Part shown: piece by piece, positions 62,408-64,000 of the stretch
How positions within the stretch are numbered: position 1 is the first letter of the stretch
Layout of the letters: every line of letters begins with the position of its first letter
From: Tachypleus tridentatus
Taxonomy: Eukaryota > Arthropoda > Merostomata > Xiphosura > Limulidae
Direction: 5' to 3'
Length of the DNA stretch: 64,000 nt
Assembly (NCBI RefSeq): GCF_004210375.1
Contig: NC_134828.1
Coordinates: 24,854,400-24,918,399, forward strand
Position numbers and translations under genes: made by a program
The notes under the pieces: generated by a model
Told to the model about the DNA's origin: nothing
Database searches by the model: none
What the model saw: only the letters and a program-made list of their open reading frames with translations

Positions 62408-64000
62408 GGCCGAGAGTTGGACGTCAAACCGTCTCCTCCACAGTGCGACCCATTTGCGCCAAGTATGTCCACTTCACTCAAGCCGCTAATGGCTACACGC
62501 GCTGTTACACATCAAGTGCGAAGTAAAATAACACTCAAGCTCGTGAAAACACACCGCACAAAGGGGCGTTCATGTAGATTAACTTCGTAGTTTGTCTGTC
62601 TACCTCTTACGGACGAATCTCTGCTACTGTTGCTTCAACTGACGCACTAGAATAACGTCACCAGCTTAACTGTTAGCCAACCAAGAAGCGCAAACCAAAA
62701 TGCTAAGTTTAGCACCGCCTTCTAACTAATCTGCCAATGAACTGTTTCGAAAATTAGCCATCCGTTACCAGGGCCGCAATGCCTAATACTATGGTTCGAA
62801 CGTATAGTTGAAATGCGTGCTTACAATTACGAACGCATCTATCTCGTATTACTGTTATTTTACATATAAATAGGAACCATCTTATCTATTATGTTCTATT
62901 TGTGAATTATAGCGGATACAATCACAAAAGATGTTTGCATGATAAAGTATTAACTGTGAAACATCCCTTGTGAGAATGGAGAACTTCAGTAAAGATTTAA
63001 TAAACTGCTTATCGAGCTGTTGGTGATGTAAATTTCTGAACTGTCGCTATTGGAAGGAAGTGATGTTACGTCATACAAGCGGCCCTGTTTCTTCTTTACT
63101 AAGGCTTATTACCCTCTTCCTCCGACTTAGGTAAATCTTAGGTTTAATTTTCTTAAGTTAAACGTGTCCCTGCGATGGCTTCTAGGTAGTCAGTTTTTTA
63201 ATATGAAACCATGATCAAATGTTTTTGCTTTGTACAGAAAATACGAAACAAAACTAATAGTTTTTGCGTTTAAAATGTAATTAATAAATGCAAGAACATT
63301 TAACGTTTGATTACAATGATTAGTTATTTAATAAAAGCAAAAATATTTGACATTTGATTACAATGATTAGTAATTTAATAAATGCAAAACTATGTAAAGT
63401 TTAATTACTATGATTAGGTGTCTAATAAACGCAAAAGTATATAACATTTGATTACAATGGCGAGAGTAGTTTTTGCTTTGTTTGATGTTCCACGTTATAA
63501 TTCCTGTTCTACACCTATAATCTCTATCAGTTAAAATATAGTATATTGTTTTATGGAATAGGCCTTTTTATGGCTATATTTCGACGTTAAAAACCTTGGT
63601 TTACATTTGAAACTGTTAACTGTTGTCGTTTGAAGAGATTTGTTTGTTGAATATATTTATACATATTTATGTATGTTAGCTTAAATTAATTCGATATGTT
63701 GTCGCTTATATGTGTTAAACCTCTCAACAGGTGACAGACAACAGCGGCATATCATCATGCAGTTTCTAGTTTAACTGCAGATTCCAGATTCGTATAATTT
63801 CAAGTCTATCAGTTTAGTGTCAATGTTTCATAGCTATAGCTGTGGTTCAGATTTGTATATGTATATATATTCAAAGGCTTAGAATCAACTGAAAAATCCT
63901 GAATAACAATAGTCTTAACTGTTAAATAGTTCTGAAGAATCTTCTGCACTTTTCCTGCAGGGTGTTACTAAATTCTTCTTTCTTTTTCTTTAGTAACAAC
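62408..64000. other. BarH 5' flank
   Basis: About 62410-62720 is richer in GC and CpG than the rest of the window and probably holds the 5' UTR and promoter; no TATA box at a convincing place. Further right is AT-rich, with a tandem repeat at 63285-63465. No second gene is recognised. Confidence 0.5.
63285..63465 (+). repeat. Tandem repeat of about 58 bp, about 3 copies
   Basis: Units contain AATAAATGCAAGAACATT, TAACGTTTGATTACAATGAT and TAGTTATTTA, diverging along the array. Confidence 0.87.

Overview
This window is AT-rich, intron-rich animal DNA packed with tRNA-derived SINEs, Penelope-like elements, CR1-type LINE relics, DNA transposon relics and minisatellites. It holds two multi-exon protein genes, both on the minus strand. 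The SINE family, gene structure and a BarH protein closest to the arthropod type suggest an arthropod, most likely a chelicerate such as a horseshoe crab. That species call comes from memory of repeat style and is an inference.

Layout. (1) From the left edge to about 25.4 kb lies the 5' part of a Ran-binding protein 3 (RANBP3) gene. Its start codon is at 25405-25407 and the coding exons run leftward at 25395-25407, 18869-18970, 17384-17488, 4965-5214, possibly 3129-3184, and 894-940/951. The Ran-binding domain must lie beyond the left edge. Its introns hold a degraded piggyBac transposon with TTAA ends (13984-16037), a MITE (8843-9316), a mariner end (4451-4687), a LINE relic (21.5-22.7 kb), a head-to-head pair of Penelope termini (17.75-18.21 kb) and a 53-bp minisatellite (19917-20340). 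(2) From 25.4 to 37.4 kb is intergenic DNA with no gene I can support; it is filled with two SINE families, a second LINE relic and two short-unit minisatellites. (3) From 37437 to 62407 lies a complete-looking BarH-type homeobox gene of four coding exons: 62407-61990 (or to 61948), 43054-42960, 39764-39649 and 37770-37437. All exon junctions agree in phase. The homeodomain is split over three exons. Its roughly 19-kb first intron carries a Penelope-like retroelement with reverse transcriptase and GIY-YIG endonuclease remains, plus three large minisatellites. (4) From 62408 to 64000 is upstream DNA.

The two genes have unrelated known jobs. RANBP3 is a cofactor of CRM1-dependent nuclear export. 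BarH proteins are transcription factors for neural and sensory-organ fate. The most interesting points are two possible splice donors (one GC, one GT) in the same phase at the end of BarH exon 1, a frame-coupled choice of acceptors and optional exon in RANBP3 that overlaps a diverged intragenic repeat, hammerhead-like cores in the Penelope termini, higher-order minisatellites, and many SINE insertions with clear target-site duplications.
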